Below, piece by piece: positions 9,594 to 18,758 of a DNA stretch of 64,000 bases. Position 1 is the stretch's first letter. The number at the start of each line of letters is the position of its first letter. A program made the position numbers and the translations under genes. Origin of the DNA: Leptospiraceae bacterium. Lineage in GTDB: Bacteria; Spirochaetota; Leptospiria; Turneriellales; Turneriellaceae. A model generated the notes under the pieces. The model saw nothing but the letters and a program-made list of their open reading frames with translations. It ran no database searches and was not told the DNA's origin. The stretch covers positions 1-64,000 of the forward strand of contig JANWWS010000014.1 in NCBI GenBank assembly GCA_025055765.1, written 5' to 3'.

Positions 9594-10186
9594 TTGTTCC
9601 CCGTATTGCGGCTTTCAATGACGCTGTCAATAAGTCCGTACTCGAGAGCTTGTGCCGCATCCATATAGAAATCTCTTTCGGTATCGTATTCGACTTTCTC
9701 AAGTGCCTGACCGGTATGTTGGGCATAAAGGCGATTCACCGTATCTCGAACCCTTAACACTTCCTTTGCTTGGATTTCGATATCCTTTGCCTGCCCTGTA
9801 GCCCCCCCCAGCGGTTGATGTATATGGATGCGGGCATGGGGCAATGCCGAGCGTTTTCCCTTGGTTCCTGCGGCTAAGATGAGAGCGGCTATGTTAGAAG
9901 CCTGACCTAGGCAAACAGTGCGTACATCTGGCTTAATATACTGCATGGTGTCATATATAGCAAGACCCGCTGAAATATAACCCCCTGGTGAATTAATATA
10001 AAGAAAAACATCTTTCTCAGGGTCCTCCGACTCTAAGAAGAGCATTTGGGCGATGACAATATTGGCATAGGCATCGTCAATGGGATAACCTAGGAAAATA
10101 ATTCTGTCTTTTAACAGTCGAGAGTAGATATCGTATTGTCTTTCTCCCCGACTTGTTTGTTCAATAACAATAGGTGCGTAAGGCAT
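9590..10186 (-). CDS. clpP: ClpP-family subunit with Asn at the catalytic Ser position
   Basis: A 198-residue ClpP homologue with almost every family hallmark ([11 protein letters not shown]-like start, [20 protein letters not shown]). Catalytic His123 and Asp172 are present. Where ungapped alignment with E. coli ClpP (GQAASMGA) puts the nucleophilic Ser, this protein reads GQASNIAA, so position 98 is Asn and a Ser lies one residue earlier. It may be a ClpR-like non-catalytic subunit or use the shifted Ser. I start it at ATG 10186 because that matches the family N-terminus; a TTG at 10210 would add eight residues. Neither has a good ribosome site. It leads the clpP-clpX-lon operon. Confidence 0.9.
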   Translation of the reverse strand: MPYAPIVIEQTSRGERQYDIYSRLLKDRIIFLGYPIDDAYANIVIAQMLFLESEDPEKDVFLYINSPGGYISAGLAIYDTMQYIKPDVRTVCLGQASNIAALILAAGTKGKRSALPHARIHIHQPLGGATGQAKDIEIQAKEVLRVRDTVNRLYAQHTGQALEKVEYDTERDFYMDAAQALEYGLIDSVIESRNTGNK

Positions 10187-10369
10187 AGGGTAAAAATTAT
10201 CGGCAAGCAATATAGTAAACCATTATTCACCCACACTTTTGCTCGCTCTTTTCTTGCGTGACATACCACCGATATGCCTAATCTTTCTTTTCCAGCCCTA
10301 CTCAAATTTAATCCTTATCTAATGTATTGGCCATTTTTTGAGATGGAAAATAGGAGTTGCCAACGAGAG

Positions 10370-10990
10370 GAGCAGCAGGTAAGATCAAAATTTGTGACCA
10401 CTGCCATTCTCCTCTGCCCCTAAATGCGGTTTTGGATGGTGAAAAATTCTTGTGTTGCCAAATGTGGCGGCTTGTTCATGGAATTTTGCAAGAGACCACT
10501 CAGTGTACCACAATTGAGGGTGGTAAAAGGTAAGAGCCCGCTTTGATCCGAAGCCTTTCCCTTTTTTATGCCGAAGAGACGTTAAGGGAAATTTGTGGTT
10601 ACTACAGTCCCGATCTTGCCCTGGGAGCCTTCTCTACACCGTCGATTCATGGCTCTTCTCACATCAGGATTATGGAGCCGTTGCCACCCCGAAACGAAGG
10701 GGTGCTCTCAAGCCGGGTGTGCTAGGCTATGAGGTTGATTTGCGCTAGGAAGCCATTAACGATCCCAAGAAATCCCAAGAAAGAGAAAATTACTCTTAAA
10801 ATTAGCTGTAGCTGGCTTTGTCTTCGGCAATATTATGTTGCTCTCTTTACCAGAATATTTTGATCCTAATTTAGAAAGGCCTTTCAGGCTACTTTTTACC
10901 ACACTGAATTTTAGACTTATCTTGCGGTACTTTTCTTTAGCGCCTCGGAGCTTCTTCAATCGGCTACTTGGCTCTTAGCCACCTGGAGTA
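10370..10990 (+). pseudogene. Eroded CcoI/FixI-type copper-transporting P-type ATPase (N-terminal part only)
   Basis: No intact frame remains, but three family blocks appear in order on the plus strand. First comes KICDHCHSPLPLN with LCC shortly after, matching the CxHCxxP...FCCxGC N-terminus of cbb3-oxidase copper ATPases. Around 10630-10720, IHGSSHIRIMEPLPPRNEG and VLSSRV match the metal-binding region IHCxxCxWxxExLPxxNEGVxSSRV with both Cys replaced. Around 10795-10890, LKLAVAGFVFGNIMLLSLPE and YFDP match the first membrane segment after it. Stops and frame changes separate the blocks, and the ATPase core is missing. This fills most of the 880-base gap between clpP and dnaG; the rest (10187-10369) holds nothing I recognise. 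Confidence 0.7.
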
Positions 10991-11066
10991 TTCTTCCACA
11001 GCTTGTGATGGGCTTTGGGGCATAATCTTAAGCTGGCGTAGTTTTGGGGGAGATCACCAAGATTAT

Positions 11067-12887
11067 TTATATGGCACGCGAAGAGCGCAAGGTTCTATCA
11101 ATTTTTTGGATTTTACTTACAATTTCTTGAACTAAAGCTAAATCTTCCTCGTTGTTTTTGTATACGAGCTCTTGTTGGATTTTTTGTAGTTTTCGTTCTA
11201 ATTTTTGTTTTTGTATAAGCAAAACTTCATTTAAGAAAAGATTCCTTATCTCACTTGGCTCAAGTTGGTGTTTTGCTTCCAGGTCATCATTAAGCTCTGA
11301 TAGTGCAAGCTGCGCTAAAAAAGCTAACATGGTCTGCGAGGTAAAAACCAAGGTAAGTTCAGGTCCGTCTCGCAAGGATACCGGCTGGCCAGCCTGGAAG
11401 CGGTCTTTTAGGTATGCAAATAGTTTTCTTGCCTCTTCGGTGGAGGGCTCGTATTGTTCTAAAAGAGTAGTTTCTGCTAACAAAAAGGGGAAGTGGAGCA
11501 AGAAAAGTAAAATCCGCTCGTCGTTAAAGTATGGTTTTTCCTTTGAGGAGGTTTGTGCCACCTTTGTTTCTTGGGACAGTTTTTGCCGGCGGCGAAATTC
11601 TTGCTTTAAAACCTCAAGGGAACTATCTAGTTCATCGGAGGCAGCGCGCAAATACTCTTCCTTCTCAATTTCATTCTCCAAATCAGCGACATATTCTAAA
11701 AAGGCCAGAAGTGCTTGTTTTTTCTCAGCTAATTTTGAGATATTGTAGCGATATTTAAAAAAATACCACAAAACAAATTCTCTTTCTTCCCAAGCTTTAT
11801 CTAAAAAAAGAAGGATTTCCTCGTAGTTTTTGGTGCGGGAAAGGTCAAAGGGGTCAATTTTTGCCTGTGCATCTTGCAAAACGACGACCCGTCCCTCAAG
11901 CCCTAACTGCCTGGTTATTTTTAGTGATCGCAGAGCGGCCCCAAAGCCAGCGGCGTCTTGATCAAAAAAAAACAAAACACGGTTGGTATAGCGTTTTAAG
12001 GTTTTTGCCTGCTCCAGAGTAAAGGCGGTACCGAGAGGGGCTACTACGTTTGCTATTTTTTTTTCCCATAAGCCCACCACATCAAAATAGCCTTCCACTA
12101 GTACTGCCTGTCCGGCCTTGCGAATTTCGTCGCGCGCTTCGTATAGGTGAAAAAGAGAGTTTTTCTTTTGAAATACCTTACTTTCGGGAGAGTTAATGTA
12201 TTTGCCCACGTTTTCCTTTTCACTGATGATGCGACCCCCAAAAGCAATTGTTTTGCCGGAGAGATCTTTTATGGGAAAAATAAGGCGGTCCCAAAAGTGG
12301 TTATAGCTCGTGGAATCTTCTTGGTTTTCGCGAATGAGGCCAAGTTTCCTAAGATACTCGTAGTTTTTTTGCCACAAGCTACTGTTATTGCCAAAACGCT
12401 GGGCTAGCCGCTTCTCTAAAAATCGGCTCTCTGATGGAGCATAGCCCATTTCGAAATGGCTAATGGCATCCTGAGATACCCCCCTTTGGCGTAGGTATTC
12501 CTGGGCCGGTGAGCCCACTAAGGCTTGGCGGTATTCTTCTTTCACCCATTCTAAAAGAGCTAGGATTTCCTTTCTTTCTGAGTCTTGTGTGGGTGTTTCA
12601 AAAGCAAAAGAGGAGAGCTTGATGCCCGCAAAGTCAGCTAAGATCCTTAGTGCCGCGGGAAAATCTACATTTTCGTAGAGTTGGACAAAGGTAATGAGAT
12701 TTCCCCCCTTGCCACAGCCAAAACATTTAAATATACCACGCTCGGGAGATACAGCAAAGGATGGGGTTTTTTCTCGGTGAAAAGGGCACAGACCCCACAA
12801 ATTTCTTCCACGCCGTTTTAGGGATACGTAGCGGCCAATATAACTTTCAAGTGGGATAGCCTGCAAAAGACGCTGAGCATCTCCCAT
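11067..12887 (-). CDS. dnaG: DNA primase DnaG
   Basis: A 606-residue primase that makes RNA primers at the replication fork. The N-terminal zinc-binding domain has Cys34, His37, Cys55 and Cys58 (LCPFHREKTPSF, FKCFGCGKGG). The catalytic core includes the RNAP-basic motif FWDRLIFPIKD and the Toprim motif EGYFDVVGL, with the DQDAAG metal-binding stretch. The C-terminal part is the DnaB-interacting helicase-binding region. Length and order are normal. It follows rpsU by 18 bases on the same strand, the conserved rpsU-dnaG arrangement of the macromolecular synthesis operon. rpoD is not visible downstream; instead the gap holds the copper-ATPase pseudogene. Confidence 0.97.
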   Translation of the reverse strand: MGDAQRLLQAIPLESYIGRYVSLKRRGRNLWGLCPFHREKTPSFAVSPERGIFKCFGCGKGGNLITFVQLYENVDFPAALRILADFAGIKLSSFAFETPTQDSERKEILALLEWVKEEYRQALVGSPAQEYLRQRGVSQDAISHFEMGYAPSESRFLEKRLAQRFGNNSSLWQKNYEYLRKLGLIRENQEDSTSYNHFWDRLIFPIKDLSGKTIAFGGRIISEKENVGKYINSPESKVFQKKNSLFHLYEARDEIRKAGQAVLVEGYFDVVGLWEKKIANVVAPLGTAFTLEQAKTLKRYTNRVLFFFDQDAAGFGAALRSLKITRQLGLEGRVVVLQDAQAKIDPFDLSRTKNYEEILLFLDKAWEEREFVLWYFFKYRYNISKLAEKKQALLAFLEYVADLENEIEKEEYLRAASDELDSSLEVLKQEFRRRQKLSQETKVAQTSSKEKPYFNDERILLFLLHFPFLLAETTLLEQYEPSTEEARKLFAYLKDRFQAGQPVSLRDGPELTLVFTSQTMLAFLAQLALSELNDDLEAKHQLEPSEIRNLFLNEVLLIQKQKLERKLQKIQQELVYKNNEEDLALVQEIVSKIQKIDRTLRSSRAI

Positions 12888-12905
12888 GGAGATGTAGCAG
12901 GCCTT

Positions 12906-13127
12906 TTAGCCGTCACCGTAAAGAAATTTTTTACGCTCTCTTTTACGTATAGCTGCTTCCCTTGCCCTTTTTTTTATCACACTTGGCTTCTCGTAAAACT
13001 CCCTTTTTTTGAGTTCGGTAAGGATTCCCGAGTTAGCCACCTCGCGTTTAAAGCGCTTTAAAGCAGCTTCAATGGGTTCATTCTCCTTTACCTCAACCCC
13101 CGTAGTGAAATAGGAGTAGATATCCAT
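12906..13127 (-). CDS. rpsU: 30S ribosomal protein S21
   Basis: A 73-residue basic protein of the small ribosomal subunit that takes part in mRNA binding at initiation. [20 protein letters not shown] and the Arg/Lys-rich tail ([12 protein letters not shown]) are typical of bS21. The ATG at 13127 adds about ten residues ([10 protein letters not shown]) before the usual start; no alternative start codon sits at the canonical position, so the extension is probably real. It is followed closely by dnaG. Confidence 0.95.
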   Translation of the reverse strand: MDIYSYFTTGVEVKENEPIEAALKRFKREVANSGILTELKKREFYEKPSVIKKRAREAAIRKRERKKFLYGDG

Positions 13128-13240
13128 ATTCTAAGGCGAATCTATATTTTCCCATCTGGCGGTCAAGCAAATTTGCGACTTGTTCGACCGCGGTTGGGGA
13201 AAAGGCTTGACAATTTTCCGCTTTTGGGTTAGAAAAAACT

Positions 13241-13573
13241 ATGGCAAGACAGAGGCAGGGCTTGCTTCAAAAAGAAAAACAGGTCCGGACTAAGAAAAAA
13301 ATAGCTCACCCGAAGCAGTATGCCGTCATTATGCATAACGATGATTATACGCCCATGGAATTTGTCGTCGATATCCTCCGTTTGTATTTTGACAAGGATT
13401 TGGTGGAGGCCACGGCGACTATGTGGAAAGTCCACACCGAGGGTTGGGCAGTATGTGGGGTATACCCAAAGGAAATCGCCGAGACCAGGGTAGAGATGGT
13501 GCATGAAGAAGCGAAAAAACAGGGTTATCCCCTGCGTTGTTCCTTAAGGCCGGAGGGCAGAGATGATGAATAA
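13241..13573 (+). CDS. clpS: ATP-dependent Clp protease adaptor ClpS
   Basis: A 110-residue N-recognin that delivers N-degron substrates to ClpA-ClpP. The core HNDDYTPMEFVVDIL, the middle KVHTEGWAVCGVYPKEIAETR and the C-terminal LRCSLRPE are classic ClpS. The N-terminus carries about 25 extra basic residues (MARQRQGLLQKEKQVRTKKK), as is common. It overlaps clpA by 11 bases, so the adaptor and its unfoldase are translationally coupled. Confidence 0.95.
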   Translation: MARQRQGLLQKEKQVRTKKKIAHPKQYAVIMHNDDYTPMEFVVDILRLYFDKDLVEATATMWKVHTEGWAVCGVYPKEIAETRVEMVHEEAKKQGYPLRCSLRPEGRDDE

Positions 13574-15920
13574 GGAAGCACAGCAGGTAATTGAGGCGGC
13601 GCGCAAAGAGGCTTTAAGACAAAATCATCGCTTCATAACCTTAGAACACCTGTTGTGGGCCATTATGGGTTCATCAACCGGGAAAGACATTTTAGAAAAC
13701 TGCCTTGTTGATCTCAAGCGGCTCAAAAGCGAAGTAAGCGATTATATGAAGGGACTTGAAAAAATACCTCGATCAGGAATGCAACCCTTAGAGACCGTAG
13801 CCTTTCGGCGAGTTATTGAAAATGCAATAAGGCATGTCCATTTTTCAAGCAAGAAACAGGCGGATGTGGGGGACCTCCTAGTATATCTCTACGAAGAAAA
13901 AGATAGCTATGCTCTATTTTTTTTACAAAGACAGGGTTTAGAGAAATTAGATATTTTGAGATACATTTCCCATGGGATCAGCAAGGCGCAAATTTATGCC
14001 GAGGAAAGCGAAGATGATAGTGATAGCTTACTTGATATCATGAATGAGATGGATGAGGTATGGCATGACACATCGGAGAAATCTAAAGAATCCCTCCATC
14101 AAGACGCAGAGAAAGAAAAGCAAAGCAAAAGGAGGCTCTCCCAAGATGAAAAGATTTTAAATAGGCTTGCTGTAAACTTAAGTGAGCTTGCCAGAAAAGG
14201 TAAGTTTGATCCATTAATTGGGCGCACAAGGGAGCTAAGGCGTACCATTGAGGTACTTTGTCGCAGGCGTAAGAACAATGTTGTCTATGTGGGGGATCCA
14301 GGGGTTGGCAAAACAGCCCTAGCGGAAGGTCTTGCTTCTTTGCTTATTTCTGACAAGGCTCCTCCCAAACTTCAGGGTTATGAGGTATTCTCCATAGACA
14401 TGGGTACAATAATAGCCGGTACACGCTATCGGGGTGACTTTGAGGAGAGACTCCTCCAACTCTTTAGTGCTTTAGAGAGAAGAGGCAAAAGCATTGTGTT
14501 CATTGATGAAATCCACACCGTGGTGGGGGCAGGGCTTGGAGGAAGTGGCTCCTTAGATGCAGCCAATATCTTAAAGCCAGTCTTACTGAAAGGTCAAATT
14601 AAATTTATTGGAGCTACTACCTTTGAAGAATATCGTCGCTATTTTGAAAAAGATCGTGCTTTAAGCCGCCGGTTCGAGAAAATTGATGTAGCTGAGCCAA
14701 CACGGCAAGAGACCTTGGCTATTTTAAAAAATCTAAAAAAAGCTTACGAGGATTTCCATAAGGTAAGCTTTACTCACGATGCTCTTGAGGCCTGCGTCGA
14801 TTTATCTGTCCGTTACATCCCCGAAAGATTTTTGCCTGATAAAGCCATAGACTTGCTCGATGAGGCGGGTGCCTTTGTGGCCTTGGCAGGTAAGAAATCC
14901 GTTGTGGGCAAGAGGGATATAGAGAAATTGGTGGCTCGCTACACCGGTAAATCGGAAAAAAGCTTAAGCCAAACGAAAAACGATAGACTCAAAAGCCTAA
15001 AGGAAAAATTAAAAGAGGTGGTTTTAGGCCAAGATGAAGCTATTGAGGCCATTGTTACCGCCATATGGCGCGCCGAGGCAGGTCTTATGCGGGAGAACAA
15101 ACCCGTGGGCAGTTTTCTTTTTATTGGACCAACGGGCGTAGGTAAAACCGAACTTGCCCGACAAATCGCCAAGCACTTGGACATCCCCCTTATACGTTTT
15201 GACATGAGCGAATACAGTGAAAAACATACTATTTCAAGATTCTTGGGAGCACCACCAGGCTATGTGGGCTTTGATCAAGGAGCACAGCTTACGGATGCCA
15301 TAAGAAAAAACCCCCGTTGTGTGCTGCTTTTAGATGAAATGGAAAAGGCCCACAGCGATATCTTTCATGCCTTTCTACAGGTTATGGACAATGCACAACT
15401 AACAGATGCTACGGGGCGCAAAGCGGATTTCCGCAATGTTATCTTAATTATGACCTCAAATGTAGGCTCTCGGGAAATGGGACATTTGCGCATTGGGTTT
15501 GCAGGTAAGGAAGGAGGTTTCGAGTATGGCGATCCGCGTCAGGAGTTGAAAAACACCTTCCCGCCTGAGTTTTTAAACCGCCTCGACAAGGTAGTTGTCT
15601 TTGGGCGCTTAAAGAAAGAGACGATCTTAGCTATTGCTAGAAAACTCTTAGCCGAGCTTGAGGAAAAACTTAAAGAGAAAAAAATACGACTCAGAGCAGA
15701 TGAGAAGGCGTTGCAGTACCTAGCAGAGAAGGGATATGATGAGAATTTTGGAGCACGACCTATGGCCCGATTAATTCAAGATGAAATTACAAACAAAATA
15801 ACACAGGAAATTCTTTTTGGCAACTTACGAAAGGGCGGTGAAGTACAGTTAAGCGCAAGCGAGGGTCAGCTTACTTTTCTTTTTCTTGGGCGAGTCTCTG
15901 GCGCAGGTCGTGCAAAATAG
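13563..15920 (+). CDS. clpA: ATP-dependent Clp protease ATP-binding subunit ClpA
   Basis: A 785-residue double-AAA+ unfoldase. It has the N-terminal Clp repeat domain (roughly 1-145), D1 with Walker A GDPGVGKTA near residue 245, the IDEIHTVVGAG Walker B, D2 with GPTGVGKTE near 527, and LLDEMEKAHSDIF. The lack of a long middle coiled domain separates it from ClpB, and the upstream clpS identifies it as ClpA. The D2 region should carry a ClpP-docking loop; I see HLRIGFAGKE, whose IGF fits that loop. The last 50 bases overlap the converging gene on the minus strand. Confidence 0.95.
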   Translation: MMNKEAQQVIEAARKEALRQNHRFITLEHLLWAIMGSSTGKDILENCLVDLKRLKSEVSDYMKGLEKIPRSGMQPLETVAFRRVIENAIRHVHFSSKKQADVGDLLVYLYEEKDSYALFFLQRQGLEKLDILRYISHGISKAQIYAEESEDDSDSLLDIMNEMDEVWHDTSEKSKESLHQDAEKEKQSKRRLSQDEKILNRLAVNLSELARKGKFDPLIGRTRELRRTIEVLCRRRKNNVVYVGDPGVGKTALAEGLASLLISDKAPPKLQGYEVFSIDMGTIIAGTRYRGDFEERLLQLFSALERRGKSIVFIDEIHTVVGAGLGGSGSLDAANILKPVLLKGQIKFIGATTFEEYRRYFEKDRALSRRFEKIDVAEPTRQETLAILKNLKKAYEDFHKVSFTHDALEACVDLSVRYIPERFLPDKAIDLLDEAGAFVALAGKKSVVGKRDIEKLVARYTGKSEKSLSQTKNDRLKSLKEKLKEVVLGQDEAIEAIVTAIWRAEAGLMRENKPVGSFLFIGPTGVGKTELARQIAKHLDIPLIRFDMSEYSEKHTISRFLGAPPGYVGFDQGAQLTDAIRKNPRCVLLLDEMEKAHSDIFHAFLQVMDNAQLTDATGRKADFRNVILIMTSNVGSREMGHLRIGFAGKEGGFEYGDPRQELKNTFPPEFLNRLDKVVVFGRLKKETILAIARKLLAELEEKLKEKKIRLRADEKALQYLAEKGYDENFGARPMARLIQDEITNKITQEILFGNLRKGGEVQLSASEGQLTFLFLGRVSGAGRAK

Positions 15921-16542
15921 ATGGTTTGGCCACGGCATTTGTAAAGAGCAGGAAGCGAACAGCACTGCGCCAAATATTCAGGATATCTTCGGTGGTTAGG
16001 TGAGGTATTTGGCCTCGTTGGGGGTGCAATATTTGGTTGCGCACTTCTTTGGCTTCTGCAAGCACATGCAAGACCTCTTCAAAATCTTGTCGGTTGTGGA
16101 TATAATTATAAACACTAAGCCCCTTGCCTAAGAGTAAAAAATCAAAAAGATTAGCACCTCTCTCTCTTGAGCTGTAAACCAAGGAGCGTACCTCAGCCTT
16201 CTCCTCTTCATCCCAAACTTCATAAACAAAAGTGTCCGTGATTTCTTCTAAGATAGCCATGATTTGCACTAAAAATAAGGGATATAGTTGTTTAAGATTT
16301 TTCTTAATTGCTCTTTCGAAAACCTCCCTGGGGATGTATTCATAATTGGGCTCATCTTCCAGTCTTTTTGTTGTACTTAATATTTCACTGGCGTTCTGGT
16401 GGAGCCAATTTTGGAGCAAAATTTGTTCCCGGATATAGCGAAGCTCCGTGTATTTTCTTTGAAAAAAGGAATTACGAAGTGAGTGGATTGGAATTTCACT
16501 TAGCTCCTCGTCGCTTAGCGATGCAATGGGATAGAGGCTCAT
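15871..16542 (-). CDS. Conserved-looking hypothetical protein
   Basis: No family recognised. A 223-residue, largely helical cytoplasmic protein with no signal or membrane segment, with a start like SLYPIASLSDEELSEIPI and a C-terminal stretch containing EAKEVRNQILHPQRG. An Arg/His-containing 'RNxxxHP' like this occurs in some HEPN-type proteins, but the resemblance is too short to assign a function. I place the start at ATG 16542, preceded by GAGGA, because a longer frame would run into the tRNA gene. The 3' end overlaps clpA by 50 bases in convergent orientation. Confidence 0.65.
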   Translation of the reverse strand: MSLYPIASLSDEELSEIPIHSLRNSFFQRKYTELRYIREQILLQNWLHQNASEILSTTKRLEDEPNYEYIPREVFERAIKKNLKQLYPLFLVQIMAILEEITDTFVYEVWDEEEKAEVRSLVYSSRERGANLFDFLLLGKGLSVYNYIHNRQDFEEVLHVLAEAKEVRNQILHPQRGQIPHLTTEDILNIWRSAVRFLLFTNAVAKPSILHDLRQRLAQEKEK

Positions 16543-16563
16543 AGGTCCTCGTTTCGAGCTTTT

Positions 16564-16637
16564 TGGGCCCACCAGGATTTGAACCTGGGACCCGCCGATT
16601 ATGAGTCGGCTGCTCTAACCAGCTGAGCTATGGGCCC
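16564..16637 (-). tRNA. tRNA with CAU anticodon (elongator Met or lysidine-type Ile2)
   Basis: The minus strand folds as a full cloverleaf of 74 bases: acceptor GGGCCCA paired with TGGGCCC, D-arm GCTCAGCTGGTTAGAGC, anticodon stem GCCGA/TCGGC with loop CTCATAA, T-arm CCAGG-TTCAAAT-CCTGG, and discriminator A. CCA is not encoded; the stem is followed by AAA. A CAU anticodon leaves Met and Ile2 (modified by TilS) open. The absence of initiator features (the A-stem starts G-C paired) excludes the initiator tRNA. Confidence 0.93.
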
Positions 16638-16756
16638 TTACCTCATCCACGGAGGAGGTTTCAGGGGGTCAAGTTTAAAAATACTCCCTTCCCAATCTAC
16701 TAGGCAAGAGATTTTTGTCTCTTAAGAAGCGATTGCTATGATCGATGACAAATACC

Positions 16757-16785
16757 TTGACAAATTGAAAATAATTCTCAATCTC
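16757..16785 (+). promoter_or_regulatory. Fur box overlapping the tonB promoter
   Basis: TTGAAAATAATTCTCAA (16765-16781) is a near-perfect 17-base palindrome close to the usual Fur target (TTGAGAATnATTCTCAA type). It lies directly after a consensus -35 TTGACA (16757-16762) and runs into a poor -10. Binding there would block RNA polymerase, so the TonB gene 19 bases downstream is probably repressed when iron is plentiful. Confidence 0.65.
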
Positions 16786-16799
16786 GTTCTCAGTCGTAC

Positions 16800-17363
16800 A
16801 TGGTGGGTCAACTAAGACGTTTACGGTCAATTCACCCCTTTTTCCTGGTTTCCTGTCTTATTCATGCGGCAGTTGGTTTTGCCTATTGGTCAAAACCTAA
16901 GCAAGACGATCTTCTCTTTCTAAGTGTAAAATTAACTCAGGCAACGAACGCCACTTACCCTTCGCAGAGAGAAAGAAGAGCTCTGGCGGTGCACCATAGG
17001 GAAAACCTGGGTTCGTCGCCGCAAAAGCTAACGGGAGAGATCTTGGCCTCTAAGCTCACCTATGAAATGTTGCTTGCCTCGCAACTGGAAAAACACCGTT
17101 ATTATCCTGTAATGGCTCTTCGCCTGCGCCAGGAGGGAACTTGTGTGGTGCGAATGTATCTAGATCTCAATGGCCATGTAGTGAAAAAAGAACTTGCCAA
17201 AAGCTGTGGTCAGCCTATCCTAGATGAAGCTGCTCTTGACATTGTAGCAAAAGCAGAGCCTTTTCCCCCTTTACCAGAGCCCTATCGGGAGTATTTAGAA
17301 AAATCAGGTGAGAAAAGCTGTGTCTTCTTCGCCCCCATTGGTTTTCAACTTAGCCAACGCTAA
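16800..17363 (+). CDS. TonB-family energy transducer (short)
   Basis: A 187-residue inner-membrane protein that would pass proton-motive energy to outer-membrane receptors. It has one N-terminal membrane segment (PFFLVSCLIHAAVGFAYW, residues 13-30), a short periplasmic linker, and a C-terminal TonB domain. That domain begins HRYYPVMALRLRQEG, continues VVRMYLDLNGHV, and includes LDEAALDIVAKAEPFPPLPE. It lacks the long Pro-rich region of classical TonB. The ATG at 16800 has no obvious ribosome site. The upstream Fur box points to iron-responsive control. exbB and exbD are not adjacent. It ends 4 bases into the stop of the converging nucleoside phosphorylase. Confidence 0.85.
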   Translation: MVGQLRRLRSIHPFFLVSCLIHAAVGFAYWSKPKQDDLLFLSVKLTQATNATYPSQRERRALAVHHRENLGSSPQKLTGEILASKLTYEMLLASQLEKHRYYPVMALRLRQEGTCVVRMYLDLNGHVVKKELAKSCGQPILDEAALDIVAKAEPFPPLPEPYREYLEKSGEKSCVFFAPIGFQLSQR

Positions 17364-18751
17364 GCTACGGTTTTTATGATATAATCTTGCCAGATAGGTG
17401 GTTCAGGGCCAAGAACAAAAGCTTTGCCAAGAAAATTCTCGCAAAGCGCCGATTCCTCTCGAGACATCCCTGGCTTATAGATACGGCAGATAGGCTCCCC
17501 CTTGGCGAGCTTTTTCCCCTCGCAGGCGAGCATTTCCATCCCTACAAGAGGTTCGATGGTGTCTTTCGCCACCCGGCGACCGGCTCCTAAGCGAACTAGG
17601 AGCTCCCCTAAAAGCTGGCCATGGCATGATACAAGATACCCCTCTTGGGGGGAAACAAATTCTACGGCTGTCTCATAGAGTTCATGCATCTCTTGAAGAG
17701 AAGCCGAAAGCTTTTCCAAATCCCCACCTTGAAAGCGCACAGCACGGTAGAAATGTTCCAAAAGTTCTCCACTTGCCCACTTCGATTCAAGGAGGTTAAG
17801 AGCATCATTGCGGTTAAGTCCATGCGATAAAGAAAGCATTTCGCATGCCAATGCTGTCGTTACTAAAATTAAGTTATCTTCGACAGAATTTATTTGCAGT
17901 ACTGGTTGTGTCTTGGCCAGATGGCTTTTCCATTTTTGTTGAAAAAGATGGAAGTAGCGAGAATCGGGTTTCATGAATTCGAGAGCTTCATATATCTCAC
18001 AGAGATTTCCAACCATTTTCCCCAAGGGAAAGTCCATGCGGGTGATGAGTGCCCTGCAGGCCACACCGGCTGCTTTGGCGGTTTCCACCAAGGAATAGGC
18101 AAGTTCCTCTGCTTCGCTTTGCGTTTTCATAAAGGCTCCCGTACCACACTTTATATCTAGCACAAGGCCATTTAGGTCCTCTGAGAGCTTCTTACTTAAA
18201 ATAGAGGCTGTGATTAGGGAAATCTCTTCTACGGTTTCTGTCACGTCTCGTAGGGCATAGAGCTTTTTATCTGCGGGAGCAATTTCTTCACTTTGCCCGG
18301 CAAAAAAAAAGCCATGCTCTTGCAGCGCCTTCAGGGATGAGTCACGGCTTAGTTCCACAGAAAATCCTGGTATACTTTCCAATTTATCTAAAGTACCACC
18401 AGTAAAACCAAGTCCTCTGCCCGAGATCATGGGAACTAAGGCTCCACAACTGGCAAGCCAGGGGGCTAATATGATGGATGTTTTATCACCAATGCCTCCA
18501 CTAGAGTGCTTGTCTATGACAAAACGCTGAAAATGAGATAATTGCAAAGGCTTGCCACTGTCACGCATGGCCAAAGTGAGTTCCCGCCGTTCCGGGACCT
18601 GCATACCTCGAAAAAAGATGGCCATAAGAAGGGCTGAGCTTTGGTAGTCGGGGATACTTCCATCCACCACACCACGTATCCAAAAACGGATTTCTTCAGA
18701 AGAAAGACTTTGCCCCTCCCTTTTCTTGCGTATTATGTCCTTCATTAACAT
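17360..18751 (-). CDS. Thymidine / pyrimidine-nucleoside phosphorylase
   Basis: A 463-residue enzyme that splits thymidine (and possibly uridine) with phosphate to the base and (deoxy)ribose-1-phosphate. Signature stretches are DKHSSGGIGDKTS near residue 80 (phosphate site), SGRGLGFTGGTLDKLESIPGF, and LDIKCGTGAFM. The three-domain layout and length fit DeoA/Pdp. It starts MLMKDIIRKKREG; Met3 is an equally good start. It lies 8 bases downstream of the SDR gene on the same strand and could be in one transcript with it and fumarase. DeoA and Pdp cannot be separated confidently by eye. Confidence 0.92.
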   Translation of the reverse strand: MLMKDIIRKKREGQSLSSEEIRFWIRGVVDGSIPDYQSSALLMAIFFRGMQVPERRELTLAMRDSGKPLQLSHFQRFVIDKHSSGGIGDKTSIILAPWLASCGALVPMISGRGLGFTGGTLDKLESIPGFSVELSRDSSLKALQEHGFFFAGQSEEIAPADKKLYALRDVTETVEEISLITASILSKKLSEDLNGLVLDIKCGTGAFMKTQSEAEELAYSLVETAKAAGVACRALITRMDFPLGKMVGNLCEIYEALEFMKPDSRYFHLFQQKWKSHLAKTQPVLQINSVEDNLILVTTALACEMLSLSHGLNRNDALNLLESKWASGELLEHFYRAVRFQGGDLEKLSASLQEMHELYETAVEFVSPQEGYLVSCHGQLLGELLVRLGAGRRVAKDTIEPLVGMEMLACEGKKLAKGEPICRIYKPGMSREESALCENFLGKAFVLGPEPPIWQDYIIKTVA

Positions 18752-18758
18752 AAAAGTC

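Noticed and set aside
10543-10725. A 60-codon frame between clpP and dnaG as a separate gene
   Set aside because: Its sequence matches the middle of a CcoI-type ATPase and is flanked by other decayed blocks, so it is part of a pseudogene.
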